A DNA stretch of 64,000 nucleotides from Nitrospirillum amazonense. Lineage in GTDB: Bacteria; Pseudomonadota; Alphaproteobacteria; Azospirillales; Azospirillaceae. Under the pieces are notes generated by a model, which worked only from the letters and a program-made list of their open reading frames with translations, had not been told where the DNA came from and ran no database searches. Position numbers and translations under genes: made by a program. Each line of letters starts with the position of its first letter. Positions within the stretch are counted from its first letter, which is position 1. Positions 18,495 to 26,845 of this stretch are shown in pieces. The stretch spans positions 833,642-897,641 of the forward strand of contig NZ_VITV01000002.1 of NCBI RefSeq assembly GCF_007828035.1, in the 5' to 3' direction.

Positions 18495-19493
18495 ATGGGG
18501 CACGGGGGGGTGATGGGTATGGCGGGGGGTTGGGCGCGGGCGCATCGGGTAGGCATGGCGGCGGCCCTGCTTCTTTTCCTGTCCCTGCCGACCCTATCCC
18601 TGCTGGCGGCGGCGCAAACCGCCGCCGACAGCCCACCCACCGTCACCATCACCGGCAACCGCTTCACCGTCGAGACGCTGACCCAGGCGACGGAAGGTTT
18701 CGTCCAGGACCATGGTCATCCCTCCCCCCGGTTGAACCAGCTGACCCGGTGGGAACGTCCCGTCTGTCCAGAGGCGATCAACGTGCCGGCCGACGTGGCC
18801 GCATTTCTCACCACCCGCATCAAGACGGTGGCGGGCCAAGTGGGCGCGCCGACCCGGGACGGCTGCAAGCGTGATATCGAGATCATCTTCTCCGATACGC
18901 CCCAGGCCGTGATGGATGCCGTCGCGGATAAACGCTCATTCCTGCTGGGCTATCACTTCGTCAACCAGACCAAGGCGTTGAGCAAGGTCACCCAGGCCAT
19001 CCAGGCATGGTACGTGACCGCCGTGCGCGACGGCGCCGTCACCGTGGTGGACGACCCGTATTACGCCTCAGGCATGCATTCCGACGATCCCTTGAAGGAC
19101 CAGTTCCACGGCAACGGCGGCAGCCGGCTGTCCCACGACATGGCCAGCGTCTTCGATAATATCGTCGTGATCGTGGACACCACCAAGATCGAGGGAGAGA
19201 CGTTCGGCAGCCTGGCCGACTACCTGGCCATGCTGGTCCTGGCCCAGCCGGCCAGCGCCGTGGACCAGTGCAACCCCCTGCCCAGCATCCTGAGCCTGTT
19301 CTCCGACGCCTGCCCATCGGCACAGCGGGTCCGGTCGCTGAGCCCGGCGGACAGGGCCTATCTGGAGGGGCTCTATTCCGTCGCCCCGGACGCGACCGGC
19401 AGCCTGCAGCGCGCCACCATCGCCACCCACATGCTGGACAGCCTCAAGACCAGCACCCTCGCCGCAGACGGCGGGACACCCGCGGCGAAATAA
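18495..19493 (+). CDS. Exported protein of unknown function
   Basis: A protein of about 332 aa that I do not recognise. A hydrophobic signal-like segment (GMAAALLLFLSLP) at about residues 20-40 ends near AAAQTAAD, so it is probably exported. The mature part has Cys in WERPVCPEAINVP, in TRDGCKRDIEIIFSD and further on in a DQCNPLP...DACPSAQ pair, which could form disulfides. A conserved-looking VVDDPYYASG and a Leu/Ser-rich C-terminus are also seen. The start is uncertain: ATG 18495 follows GGGGGAAG, with other in-frame ATGs at 18513 and 18519. It follows the S9 gene by 19 bases and is probably co-transcribed with it. Confidence 0.75.
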   Translation: MGHGGVMGMAGGWARAHRVGMAAALLLFLSLPTLSLLAAAQTAADSPPTVTITGNRFTVETLTQATEGFVQDHGHPSPRLNQLTRWERPVCPEAINVPADVAAFLTTRIKTVAGQVGAPTRDGCKRDIEIIFSDTPQAVMDAVADKRSFLLGYHFVNQTKALSKVTQAIQAWYVTAVRDGAVTVVDDPYYASGMHSDDPLKDQFHGNGGSRLSHDMASVFDNIVVIVDTTKIEGETFGSLADYLAMLVLAQPASAVDQCNPLPSILSLFSDACPSAQRVRSLSPADRAYLEGLYSVAPDATGSLQRATIATHMLDSLKTSTLAADGGTPAAK

Positions 19494-19544
19494 TCCATGC
19501 CGATGCACCCCCTGCATCCGGCGCGCCAAACGACTTTTACCACG

Positions 19545-20528
19545 TCAGCGGGTTGACGCCGGATAGACGGCGATAGAGCTGAACGCGCGACCGTCATGCG
19601 CGGGAACGGCCGTGATCTGGGGATAGAGCGCGGTTGCGGCGCGAATGCGCGCGATGGCCGTCTGTATTTCGGAGCGGTTTTCGCCAATCAGGAACCGCAT
19701 CATCCAAGGCTTCTCCGCCGGCCGCGCCAGCCCTTCCATCTGCCAAACGAGATCACCGACGAAGGCATAGCGCTTCCCCGAGGGCAAGTTGACGAAGACG
19801 ACGACCGAGTCCGGCGTATGGCCGGGCGCCGGTACGATCACGACCGAGCCGTCGCCGTAAACATCATGGCTGCTTGGGAAACCGAGATAGGCACCGCCGT
19901 CGAAGTGATAGGCCTGATAGCTGACCGCGTGGAAGCTGTTGAGCACCTCGGTACCCTCACCATGCGAGTCGATAAAGCGCTGGCCGGCATCATCCACCAG
20001 TACGGGTATACCGTGGAAATCATCCACGCCGCTGATGTGGTCCCAGTGTGCATGGGTTGGAATGATCGCGGTAATCGTGTCGGCCTGCACCCCGGCCAAC
20101 TGATCGATGATGGGCGTGCCAAGGTGGTGAGGCGACTGTTGGAGCGATGGCAGCAGTTTGAGTTGCTGCTCGACATTCCGCCCGAACCCCGTGTCGATCA
20201 GCAGGTTTCCCTTGGGATGCCGCACGAGCACGCCGCTCGCGGCGAATGCGCGCTTCTCGCTCCACGAACCGCCCCGAAATGCCAACGCCGCGGGGGTTTC
20301 GTATGTCCCTGTCGGCATCACGCTGATCGACATGGCCGCCGGAGGCGTGGCTGACGGCAGCGCCCCGACATCGACTTGCGGCACGTCGAGCCGGATCGGA
20401 GCGAAAGTCCAGGCGAACGAAAGCAGCGCCACCATGAGCACTATCGCGAGCCCGATCAGCGTGCTGTTGATCGGGCGGCGGCGCATCCGCGCCAAGAGCG
20501 CGTTCCCGCCTTCGATAGCTTGAGCCAT
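19545..20528 (-). CDS. Membrane-anchored metallo-beta-lactamase-fold hydrolase
   Basis: A 327-aa protein with one N-terminal transmembrane segment (about residues 22-44), after which the domain is probably periplasmic. The MBL-fold zinc motif is HAHWDH at 159-164, followed later by VFVGDLVW. This resembles the broad group holding quorum-quenching lactonases and related hydrolases, but substrate cannot be read from sequence. The ATG at 20528 is preferred because an AAAGGCAG site precedes it; the frame continues upstream into the TetR operator. Divergent from the TetR gene with 77 bases between starts, it is the most likely TetR target. Its codons are less GC-biased than the neighbours', hinting at acquisition. 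Confidence 0.85.
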   Translation of the reverse strand: MAQAIEGGNALLARMRRRPINSTLIGLAIVLMVALLSFAWTFAPIRLDVPQVDVGALPSATPPAAMSISVMPTGTYETPAALAFRGGSWSEKRAFAASGVLVRHPKGNLLIDTGFGRNVEQQLKLLPSLQQSPHHLGTPIIDQLAGVQADTITAIIPTHAHWDHISGVDDFHGIPVLVDDAGQRFIDSHGEGTEVLNSFHAVSYQAYHFDGGAYLGFPSSHDVYGDGSVVIVPAPGHTPDSVVVFVNLPSGKRYAFVGDLVWQMEGLARPAEKPWMMRFLIGENRSEIQTAIARIRAATALYPQITAVPAHDGRAFSSIAVYPASTR

Positions 20529-20559
20529 TGATCTGCCTTTCGTGTAACAATAACGCATA

Positions 20560-20590
20560 TTATCGCTACAACGATAATGACGACTATCGT
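20560..20590. promoter_or_regulatory. Probable TetR operator
   Basis: Two overlapping palindromes in the divergent promoter region: TTATCG-N6-CGATAA (20560-20577) and ACGATA-N8-TATCGT (20571-20590). They share the central half-site, giving three CGATA half-sites in alternating orientation. The location between the TetR and MBL-fold genes suggests autoregulation plus control of the neighbour. Confidence 0.65.
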
Positions 20591-20605
20591 TAGGAGTCAA
20601 CACGC

Positions 20606-21268
20606 ATGAGGGATTGGTCCCCCGATCATCCGCGAGCGAAGGTGATGGCGCGCAAGCGCGCTGCGATCGTGGCGGCCGCCGAGCAGGCGTTCGTGCGGGA
20701 CGGCTATGCGGGCAGTGGAATGGAGAGCATCGCCCGTGAGGCTGGCGTTTCCATCATGACGCTGTACCGCCATGCTCGAACCAAAGACGATCTGTTCGCC
20801 GCGGTAATGGAAAGCGCGTGCCACCCGGCCGATATGGAAGAGTCGGTCAGGATCGAAGATGTTTTGAAGAAGTCGCTCGCGGACATTCTTCTCTTTGTCG
20901 GCGTGATGTTCCAGGAGCGTATTCGTGGCGCGAAGACGACCAACCTGCTCCGGGTCGTCATGACCGAGATACGACGATTTCCACACCTTGGTGCGCTGGC
21001 ATACGATGGCCTGATCAATGCACACGTCGAAAGGCTGGACTCTTTCCTGTCAACTCGGGCCGAGACATCCGGGGTGCCGGCGGAGCGACGGCGCAAGATC
21101 GGCCATGATTTCTTCGAGCGGTTGGTCGGTCTCGATGACTATCGTGTGCTGCTTGGGCTGCCGGCTCCGTCGGAGCAGGACATGCGCAGGCGGGCGGAAC
21201 TGGCCGCCCGGGAAGCTGTTGCGGAGTTGGGGAGGGAGCAACCCGCTTCCAATCCGCACGAACCTTGA
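20606..21268 (+). CDS. TetR/AcrR-family transcriptional regulator
   Basis: A 220-aa repressor with an N-terminal TetR helix-turn-helix at about residues 16-62 (AIVAAAEQAFVRDGYAG then MESIAREAGVSIMTLYRH) and a helical ligand-binding domain. A TAGGAG ribosome site sits nine bases before the ATG. It is divergent from the MBL-fold hydrolase gene, with a palindromic operator between them. The effector is unknown. Its codon use shows more A/T than the flanking peptidase genes, as for the MBL gene. Confidence 0.9.
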   Translation: MRDWSPDHPRAKVMARKRAAIVAAAEQAFVRDGYAGSGMESIAREAGVSIMTLYRHARTKDDLFAAVMESACHPADMEESVRIEDVLKKSLADILLFVGVMFQERIRGAKTTNLLRVVMTEIRRFPHLGALAYDGLINAHVERLDSFLSTRAETSGVPAERRRKIGHDFFERLVGLDDYRVLLGLPAPSEQDMRRRAELAAREAVAELGREQPASNPHEP

Positions 21269-21361
21269 GGCGCCAATCCCTTCCTGACCTGATCGGTCCC
21301 GAGCGCCGGTTCATCCCCGCCCCCGCCAAAAGCGCCTAACGATCTTGTTAAAATCGATGTT

Positions 21362-21380
21362 GCGATCGTTTCTCATTATC
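21362..21380 (+). promoter_or_regulatory. Possible Fur-like iron box before the TonB receptor
   Basis: The 19 bases ending TCATTATC match the classical Fur consensus at 12 of 19 positions, 45 bases before the receptor start. Iron control is expected for a siderophore receptor, but in alphaproteobacteria Irr or RirA may do this instead. Confidence 0.35.
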
Positions 21381-21424
21381 AGTATCAGGGTGCCGACCGA
21401 TCCTGACTGAATAATGGAAACACG

Positions 21425-23575
21425 ATGAAAAAGTGCGCCGTGTCGATGCTTGCCCTGTTGGCGGCGATGCAGGCCCCCTTGCGGGCCCAGGCCACGGAAG
21501 CGATGGACGCTGCCGTGGACACGACGGCCGCCGCCACCGACGCCGGCCAGGAAAAGACCCTGGACGACATCATCGTGAGCGGCACGCAGGCCCCCTCCTT
21601 CAAGGCGGAGGTGGTGCAGGTCGGCGCCTTCCGGAATCAGTCGCTGCTGGACACGCCGCTGACCGTCGCCATCCTGCCGCGCGCCTTGCTGGACGCGCAG
21701 GGGGCGCAGGGGCTGGACGACGCGCTGCGCAACACGCCCGGCGTGACGCAGCAGTCCACCAGCCCCCTGACCAGCAACAACTTCGTCTCGCGCGGCGTGC
21801 TGATGAACGCCCGCACCAACTATCGCCTGAACGGGTCCTTGCCCATCATCAACCTGGGGCCCATCCCCATCGAGAACAAGCAGCGGGTTGAACTGCTGAA
21901 GGGCGTGTCGGCGCTGTACTACGGTATCAGCACACCGTCAGGCATCGTCAACGTGGTGACCAAGCGGGCGGGGTCCGACCCCGTCACCAGCTTCACCCTG
22001 AACGGCGACAACAACGGCAGTTTCGGCAGCGGCTTCGACATTGGGCGGGAGTTCGGCGACCACAACGAATACGGCGCCCGCATCAACGGCTATGCCTCGC
22101 GCATCGGCACGCCGGTGAATGATGTGGACGGCCGGCGCTGGTTGATGAGCGGCGCCTTTGACTGGCGCGCCAATGAGCGCCTGACCTTCAAGCTGGACAC
22201 CGAATACTACCGCCGTGAGATGGATGAGCCGGGTGGCATCACCCTGCCCAGCGCGGTGGGTGCCAAGGGCGGCAACGGGGGCACCATCATCCTGCCGTCC
22301 ATCCCGGACCCCAGCCTGCGCTTCGCCCCACTGAACGCGCCCTACAACACCTGGGCCACCAACGTAGTGGGCCGCGCCGATTACGCCATCACCGACGACT
22401 GGTCGGCCCGCGCGGAATTCGGCGTCGCCTCCACCAGGCGGCAGCGCACCATCGCCAACCTAGGGTCCATCAACCTGGCCACCGGCGCCGGCACGGTGAG
22501 CGGGACGTACACGCCCGACCAGGAATATCGCAACCAGAACCTGCGGCTGGAGGTGTCTGGCAAGCTTGACACAGGCCCGGTCAGCCACGAACTGCTGGTG
22601 GGCTTCAGCCGGAACCGGCAGACCCAGGAGGACCAGCACCAGCAATCCTACACGGCGGTGAAGCAGAACCTGTACGACCCGCTGACCATCCCCTATGACA
22701 GCCTGAAGTTCACCACCACCAAGCTGAACGCCGGCAGCGTGAACATCGATACCGGCGGCTACGTCATGGACATGGCGCACCTGGGCGATCACTGGCTGCT
22801 GATCGCCGGCGCCCGCTATGTCGATTACGACACCGCCTCCGCCGCCCGAAACTATGCCGTGCAGACGGTCACCCCGACCGCCGGGCTGGTTTACAAGCTG
22901 ACGCCCAAGTCCAGCTTGTACGCCACCTATATCGAGGGCCTGGAAAGCGCGGGCACGGCACCCGACGGCACGACCAACGCCGGCACCATCCTGGACCCCG
23001 TGGTCAGCAAGCAGGTGGAGGTGGGCGGCCGCATGGAAGTGGGCGGCGCCATGATGTCGCTGGCCTGGTTCCACATCGACCGGGGCCTGGCCTACACCGA
23101 CATCCACAACACCTACGTCCTGAACGGACAGGCCATCCATCAGGGCGTCGAAGCCTCCGTCCAGGGGGAGGTGCTGCCCGACCTGTCGATCATGGTCAGC
23201 GGCCAGTACCTGAACGCCCTTCAGGAGAACACCGGCAGCGTCTACCAGGATGGCCGGCGGGTGGAGAACACGCCGCGCTGGTCCGGTTCCATCTTCGCGG
23301 AATACCATCCGGACCTCCTGGACGGCGTCGGCCTGAACGCGGGTGTCTACTACACCGGCGATCGCGCGGCGGATGCGCAGAACCGCGCCACCTTGCCCGC
23401 CTACACGACGCTGAGCCTGGGGGCCAGCTACAAGACCCAGGTGCAGGGGAATGGCCTGACCCTGCGCGTCAACGCCGACAACGTGACCAACGAGCGTTAC
23501 TGGGCCACCGGCGGCCCCACGCTCTACTCGGGCATGCCGGCCACGGTGCGCTTCTCCGCCACGCTTGATTTGTGA
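21425..23575 (+). CDS. TonB-dependent siderophore receptor
   Basis: A 716-aa outer-membrane receptor. A signal peptide spans about residues 1-20 (LLAAMQAPLRAQA). A TonB-box-like segment DDIIVSG lies near residue 48. The plug domain follows (LDTPLTVAILPRALLDAQG then LDDALRNTPGV; NFVSRGV; IENKQRVELLKGVSALYYG; GIVNVVTKRA), and then a 22-strand-type barrel ending RFSATLDL. The plug layout is that of the ferrichrome/FhuA-FpvA siderophore branch. No siderophore synthesis or ABC importer genes lie nearby, so it probably takes up xenosiderophores with transport genes elsewhere. It follows the TetR gene by 156 bases on the same strand. Confidence 0.93.
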   Translation: MKKCAVSMLALLAAMQAPLRAQATEAMDAAVDTTAAATDAGQEKTLDDIIVSGTQAPSFKAEVVQVGAFRNQSLLDTPLTVAILPRALLDAQGAQGLDDALRNTPGVTQQSTSPLTSNNFVSRGVLMNARTNYRLNGSLPIINLGPIPIENKQRVELLKGVSALYYGISTPSGIVNVVTKRAGSDPVTSFTLNGDNNGSFGSGFDIGREFGDHNEYGARINGYASRIGTPVNDVDGRRWLMSGAFDWRANERLTFKLDTEYYRREMDEPGGITLPSAVGAKGGNGGTIILPSIPDPSLRFAPLNAPYNTWATNVVGRADYAITDDWSARAEFGVASTRRQRTIANLGSINLATGAGTVSGTYTPDQEYRNQNLRLEVSGKLDTGPVSHELLVGFSRNRQTQEDQHQQSYTAVKQNLYDPLTIPYDSLKFTTTKLNAGSVNIDTGGYVMDMAHLGDHWLLIAGARYVDYDTASAARNYAVQTVTPTAGLVYKLTPKSSLYATYIEGLESAGTAPDGTTNAGTILDPVVSKQVEVGGRMEVGGAMMSLAWFHIDRGLAYTDIHNTYVLNGQAIHQGVEASVQGEVLPDLSIMVSGQYLNALQENTGSVYQDGRRVENTPRWSGSIFAEYHPDLLDGVGLNAGVYYTGDRAADAQNRATLPAYTTLSLGASYKTQVQGNGLTLRVNADNVTNERYWATGGPTLYSGMPATVRFSATLDL

Positions 23576-23599
23576 GGTCCTCAGGCGCCGGAGTTGTTC

Positions 23600-23748
23600 G
23601 TTTTCCTCGGGCGCCGGCAGGCCCGTCCAAGCCTTTGGCCGCCCTCGTTCCGCTCCTCCGGTGCTCACTCCGGCGCCTGCGGTCACAGGCCGAGCGACCA
23701 AAGATTGTCGTCAGCGCCCCCGGCATCGATTCTTTGATGCTGGGGCAT
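23600..23748 (-). repeat. Degenerate copy D of the hairpin repeat
   Basis: The core from about 23640 to 23693 aligns with the reverse complement of copy C (shared GGTGCTC-CTCCGGCGCC). Hairpin 2 is GCCTG-N6-CAGGC, with a C-G to T-A paired change relative to copy C. Hairpin 1 is largely lost. A GC-rich imperfect stem at about 23716-23747 sits where hairpin 3 is in the other copies. Unlike A-C it does not follow a stop codon in the same orientation. Confidence 0.55.
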
Positions 23749-23780
23749 GGCTGCCCTTGAAATTTCATGAGCGTGTTCGC

Positions 23781-23809
23781 TTGACACGCCCGGCCGATGC
23801 CGCTTTTAT
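23781..23809 (+). promoter_or_regulatory. Probable leu leader promoter
   Basis: TTGACA (23781-23786) and TTTTAT (23804-23809) are 17 bases apart. The predicted start near 23816 is only a few bases before the leader-peptide ATG at 23820, so the leader would be translated from an almost leaderless 5' end. Confidence 0.6.
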
Positions 23810-23819
23810 CCTGGGCATC

Positions 23820-23870
23820 ATGACCGACACCACGACCACCCTGCTGCTTCTTATGAACCCGGCCTCCTGA
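23820..23870 (+). CDS. leu operon leader peptide
   Basis: A 16-codon ORF encoding MTDTTTTLLLLMNPAS with four consecutive Leu codons (CTG CTG CTT CTT), placed between a good promoter and leuA. This is the hallmark of ribosome-mediated attenuation: scarce Leu-tRNA stalls the ribosome on the Leu run and changes folding of the downstream RNA. No ribosome-binding site is visible and little room exists for one, consistent with a leaderless or near-leaderless ORF. Confidence 0.8.
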   Translation: MTDTTTTLLLLMNPAS

Positions 23871-24112
23871 GAGGACCGGGGATTTCGTCATAAGTTTGCG
23901 CAAGGTTCGTGAGTTTACCACATGTCGTGTCACGTCGCCCCCAGGGGCTCTTCTGCCAAGACCAGCATCGCCGCCGCCAGCGCCCAGCCGCTGACCCTCG
24001 CCGCGCGCCTGCTCCTTACCGGCGGTCGCCGGGCCTGACGGCCATCCGGCGGCTGTACCCTTGGCCGTATTCACCCCCCGACTGAATACATTGCAGCAGA
24101 GACGCCCTGACC
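23871..24112 (+). promoter_or_regulatory. leuA 5' leader with probable attenuator structures
   Basis: The 242 bases between the leader-peptide stop and leuA hold competing GC-rich stems, including CCGGC-GGTC-GCCGG (about 24019-24032), a GGCC-TGAC-GGCC element just after it, and CGGCCA...TGGCCG (about 24040-24068). No stem is followed by a clear T-run, so the mechanism may not be a textbook intrinsic terminator. A 38-codon ATG ORF (23922-24038) lies inside and contains a second Leu cluster (ARLLLTGG). Confidence 0.5.
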
Positions 24113-25780
24113 ATGTTGCGCGATCCCTCCACCAAGTACCGCCCCTTCGCCCACGCCGACCTGCCCGACCGCACCTGGCCGTCACGCACCATCACCCGGG
24201 CGCCGCGCTGGCTGTCCACCGACCTGCGCGACGGCAACCAAGCCCTGATCGACCCCATGGACGCGGAGAAGAAGCAGCGCTTCTTCGACATGCTGGTGAG
24301 GATCGGCTTCAAGGAGATCGAGGTCGGCTTCCCCTCCGCCTCGCAGACCGAATTCGACTTCGTGCGCAGCCTGGTGGAGGGCGGCAAGGTGCCCGACGAC
24401 GTCACCATCCAGGTGCTGACCCAGGCGCGGCGCGACCTGATCGAGCGCACGTTTGAGAGCCTGCGCGGCGCCCCCCGCGCCATCGTCCACATGTACAACG
24501 CCATCTCCCCCGCCTGGCGCCGCATCGTCTTCGGCATGGACCGGGCGGGCATCAAGGACATCGCCGTCAAGGGCGTGACCATCATGCGTGAGCAGGCGGA
24601 GAAGTATCCCGAGACCGACTGGATCTTCGAATACTCGCCCGAGACCTTCAGCACGGCTGAGCCCGACTTCGCCCTGGAGGTGTGCGAGGCGGTGCTGGAC
24701 GTGCTGCAACCCACGCCGGACAAGCCCGTCATCCTGAACCTGCCGGCCACGGTGGAAGCCGCGGGCCCCCACATCTACGCCGACCAGATCGAGCGGTTCT
24801 GCCGCCAGATCAGCCGCCGCGACAGCGTCATCATCAGCGTCCACCCCCACAACGACCGGGGTACCGGCGTGGCCGCGGCGGAACTGGCGGTACAGGCCGG
24901 CGCCGACCGTGTCGAGGGCTGCCTGTTCGGCAATGGCGAACGCACGGGCAATGTCGATTTGGTGACCCTGGGCCTGAACCTGTACACCCAGGGCGTGGAC
25001 CCGGGCCTCGACTTCTCCGACATCCAGTCGGTCGTCCAGACGGTCCAGTACTGCAACCAGATTCCGGTGCACCCCCGCCACCCCTATGCCGGTGAGCTGG
25101 TGTTCACCGCCTTTTCCGGATCGCACCAGGACGCCATCAAGAAGGGCTTCGCGGCGCAGGCCGGCCGCAACGATCAATTCTGGGACGTGCCCTACCTGCC
25201 CATCGATCCCACCGACCTGGGCTGTGGCTATGAGGCCGTCATCCGCGTCAACAGCCAGTCGGGCAAGGGCGGCATCGCCTGGGTCATGGAACAGGACAAG
25301 GGCCTCAAGCTGCCCCGCCCCCTGCAGATCGACTTCAGCCGGGTGGTCCAGGGCTATGCCGACGAGACCAGCCGCGAGCTGACTGCCGCCGACATCTGGT
25401 CCATCTTCCAGGACACCTACTGCCTGACCGGCCTGCAGCGTTTCGAACTGATCGACTATCAGGAGACCGGCACCGCCGGCAGCAAGGAGCGCGTGTTCGC
25501 CGGCCGGATCAGCGTGGGCCGCGAGGAACGCAGCATCAGCGGCCGGGGCAATGGCCTGCTGTCCAGCGTGCTGGCCGCCCTGAAAGCCGACTGCGGCGTG
25601 GACCTGGACATCGTGGATTACCAGGAACACGCCATCGGCCACGGCGGCGACGCCCGCGCCGCGGCTTACGTCGAATGCCGCACTGGCGACGGCCGCAAGG
25701 TCTTCGGCGTGGGCATCGACACCGACGTCGCCACCGCCTCCGTCCGCGCCGTGCTCAGCGCCGCCAACGGAGTGGGCTGA
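24113..25780 (+). CDS. leuA: 2-isopropylmalate synthase
   Basis: Condenses acetyl-CoA with 2-ketoisovalerate, the first committed step of leucine synthesis. The 555-aa protein is the long type-2 form. It opens with the [25 protein letters not shown] start, given here in part as [20 protein letters not shown]. The TIM-barrel domain carries the divalent-metal motif HPHNDRG near residue 245, followed by [16 protein letters not shown]-terminal regulatory LeuA-dimer domain lies at about residues 430-550, where leucine feedback acts. The Leu-rich leader peptide upstream indicates an additional control at the RNA level. It stands alone, converging with the downstream LysR gene. Confidence 0.96.
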   Translation: MLRDPSTKYRPFAHADLPDRTWPSRTITRAPRWLSTDLRDGNQALIDPMDAEKKQRFFDMLVRIGFKEIEVGFPSASQTEFDFVRSLVEGGKVPDDVTIQVLTQARRDLIERTFESLRGAPRAIVHMYNAISPAWRRIVFGMDRAGIKDIAVKGVTIMREQAEKYPETDWIFEYSPETFSTAEPDFALEVCEAVLDVLQPTPDKPVILNLPATVEAAGPHIYADQIERFCRQISRRDSVIISVHPHNDRGTGVAAAELAVQAGADRVEGCLFGNGERTGNVDLVTLGLNLYTQGVDPGLDFSDIQSVVQTVQYCNQIPVHPRHPYAGELVFTAFSGSHQDAIKKGFAAQAGRNDQFWDVPYLPIDPTDLGCGYEAVIRVNSQSGKGGIAWVMEQDKGLKLPRPLQIDFSRVVQGYADETSRELTAADIWSIFQDTYCLTGLQRFELIDYQETGTAGSKERVFAGRISVGREERSISGRGNGLLSSVLAALKADCGVDLDIVDYQEHAIGHGGDARAAAYVECRTGDGRKVFGVGIDTDVATASVRAVLSAANGVG

Positions 25781-25791
25781 GCAACCAGGGT

Positions 25792-26709
25792 TCAGGGCCG
25801 TCCCGCTTGCGGACGGCCCTGCCCCGGCGCCCGCGCGAAATCGATGAAGGCGCGCAGGGCGGCGGGCAGGTGCCGGCGGCTGGGGTAGTAGAGGAACAGG
25901 CCGGGGTAATAGGGGCACCAGTCTTCCAGCACCCGCACCAGGCGGCCCGACGCGACCAGTTCGGTTATCCGGGCGTCGAACACATAGGCCAGGCCCATGC
26001 CGGCCAAGGCCGCGTCCACCATCAGATCCTGGTCGCTGAGGGTCAGGGGGCCATCGACCTCCACATCCAGCGCCACGCCCGCCCGCTCGAATTCCCAGCG
26101 ATAGAGCACGCCGTTGAGGAAGCGGTAGCGGATGCAAGGTAGGCCGCGCAGATCGTGCGGGGTGGCCGGCACCGGATGGCGTTCGAAATAGGTGGGCGAT
26201 CCCACCACAGCGAAGCGCTGGCGGGGGCCTAAAGGTACCGCGATCATGTCGCCGGCGATGCTCTCGCCGAAGCGCACGCCGGCGTCGAAGCCGCCGGCCA
26301 CCACATCGACCAGCGCGTCATCCACTACCATCTCCACCCGCACGTCGGGGAAGGCCGCCAGGAAGCGCAGCACGAGGGGCAGCAGCACCAGCCGCGCCGC
26401 CGCCTGCGAGGCATTCAGGCGCAAGGTGCCCACGGGCTGGCCACGCAAGCTGTTCAAATCCTCGATGGCGTCATGGATGTCCAGGAAGGCCGGGCGGATG
26501 CGGACGTACAGCCGCTCTCCCGCCTCGGTCAGGGCGACGCTGCGCGTGGTGCGGTTGACCAGGCGCAGATCCAGCCGTTCCTCGATGGCGCGCAAGGCGT
26601 GGCTGAGGGCGGATGGCGTCACGCCCAGTTCCACCGCCGCCTTGCGAAAGCTGCGATGGGTGGCGATGGCCAGGAAGACGGACAGCTCCGCCGGATCGAT
26701 GCGTTTCAT
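25792..26709 (-). CDS. LysR-family transcriptional regulator
   Basis: A 305-aa LysR protein. The winged helix-turn-helix is at residues 5-65 (FRKAAVELGVTPSALSHALR), and the substrate-binding domain follows from about residue 90. It belongs to the CrgA/AaeR-like subgroup often paired with dehydrogenase genes. It is divergent from the SDR gene at 26846, with a 19-bp palindrome just before its own start. It converges with leuA, with 11 bases between the stop codons. Confidence 0.92.
   Translation of the reverse strand: MKRIDPAELSVFLAIATHRSFRKAAVELGVTPSALSHALRAIEERLDLRLVNRTTRSVALTEAGERLYVRIRPAFLDIHDAIEDLNSLRGQPVGTLRLNASQAAARLVLLPLVLRFLAAFPDVRVEMVVDDALVDVVAGGFDAGVRFGESIAGDMIAVPLGPRQRFAVVGSPTYFERHPVPATPHDLRGLPCIRYRFLNGVLYRWEFERAGVALDVEVDGPLTLSDQDLMVDAALAGMGLAYVFDARITELVASGRLVRVLEDWCPYYPGLFLYYPSRRHLPAALRAFIDFARAPGQGRPQAGRP
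25795..25819. terminator. Hairpin at the leuA / LysR convergence
   Basis: A perfect 9-bp stem GGGCCGTCC (25795-25803) with GGACGGCCC (25811-25819) and a 7-base loop, 14 bases after the leuA stop. It overlaps the last codons of the convergent LysR gene and has no T-run, so terminator function is likely but not certain. Confidence 0.45.
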
Positions 26710-26722
26710 AGGCCGATATTAT

Positions 26723-26741
26723 TGATGAAGTTGTCTCATCA
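26723..26741. promoter_or_regulatory. Probable LysR operator (TGATGA-N7-TCATCA)
   Basis: A perfect 19-bp palindrome lies 14 bases upstream of the LysR start and 105 bases before the divergent SDR gene. The size and symmetry suit a LysR T-N11-A type site. Confidence 0.6.
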
Positions 26742-26845
26742 GGCTAACGCAAATTCCTTGGATTAATTCATCAGATGCGCGGCGCTAGCTTTCCCTTCGT
26801 CAGCCGGCGGCACTGGGCTCCGGCCCCCAAACAAAGGAGAGCATC

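Noticed and set aside
16373..18667. Open frame of 764 codons on the minus strand opposite the S9 peptidase gene
   Set aside because: Antisense shadow; the plus strand encodes an intact catalytic triad and beta-propeller.
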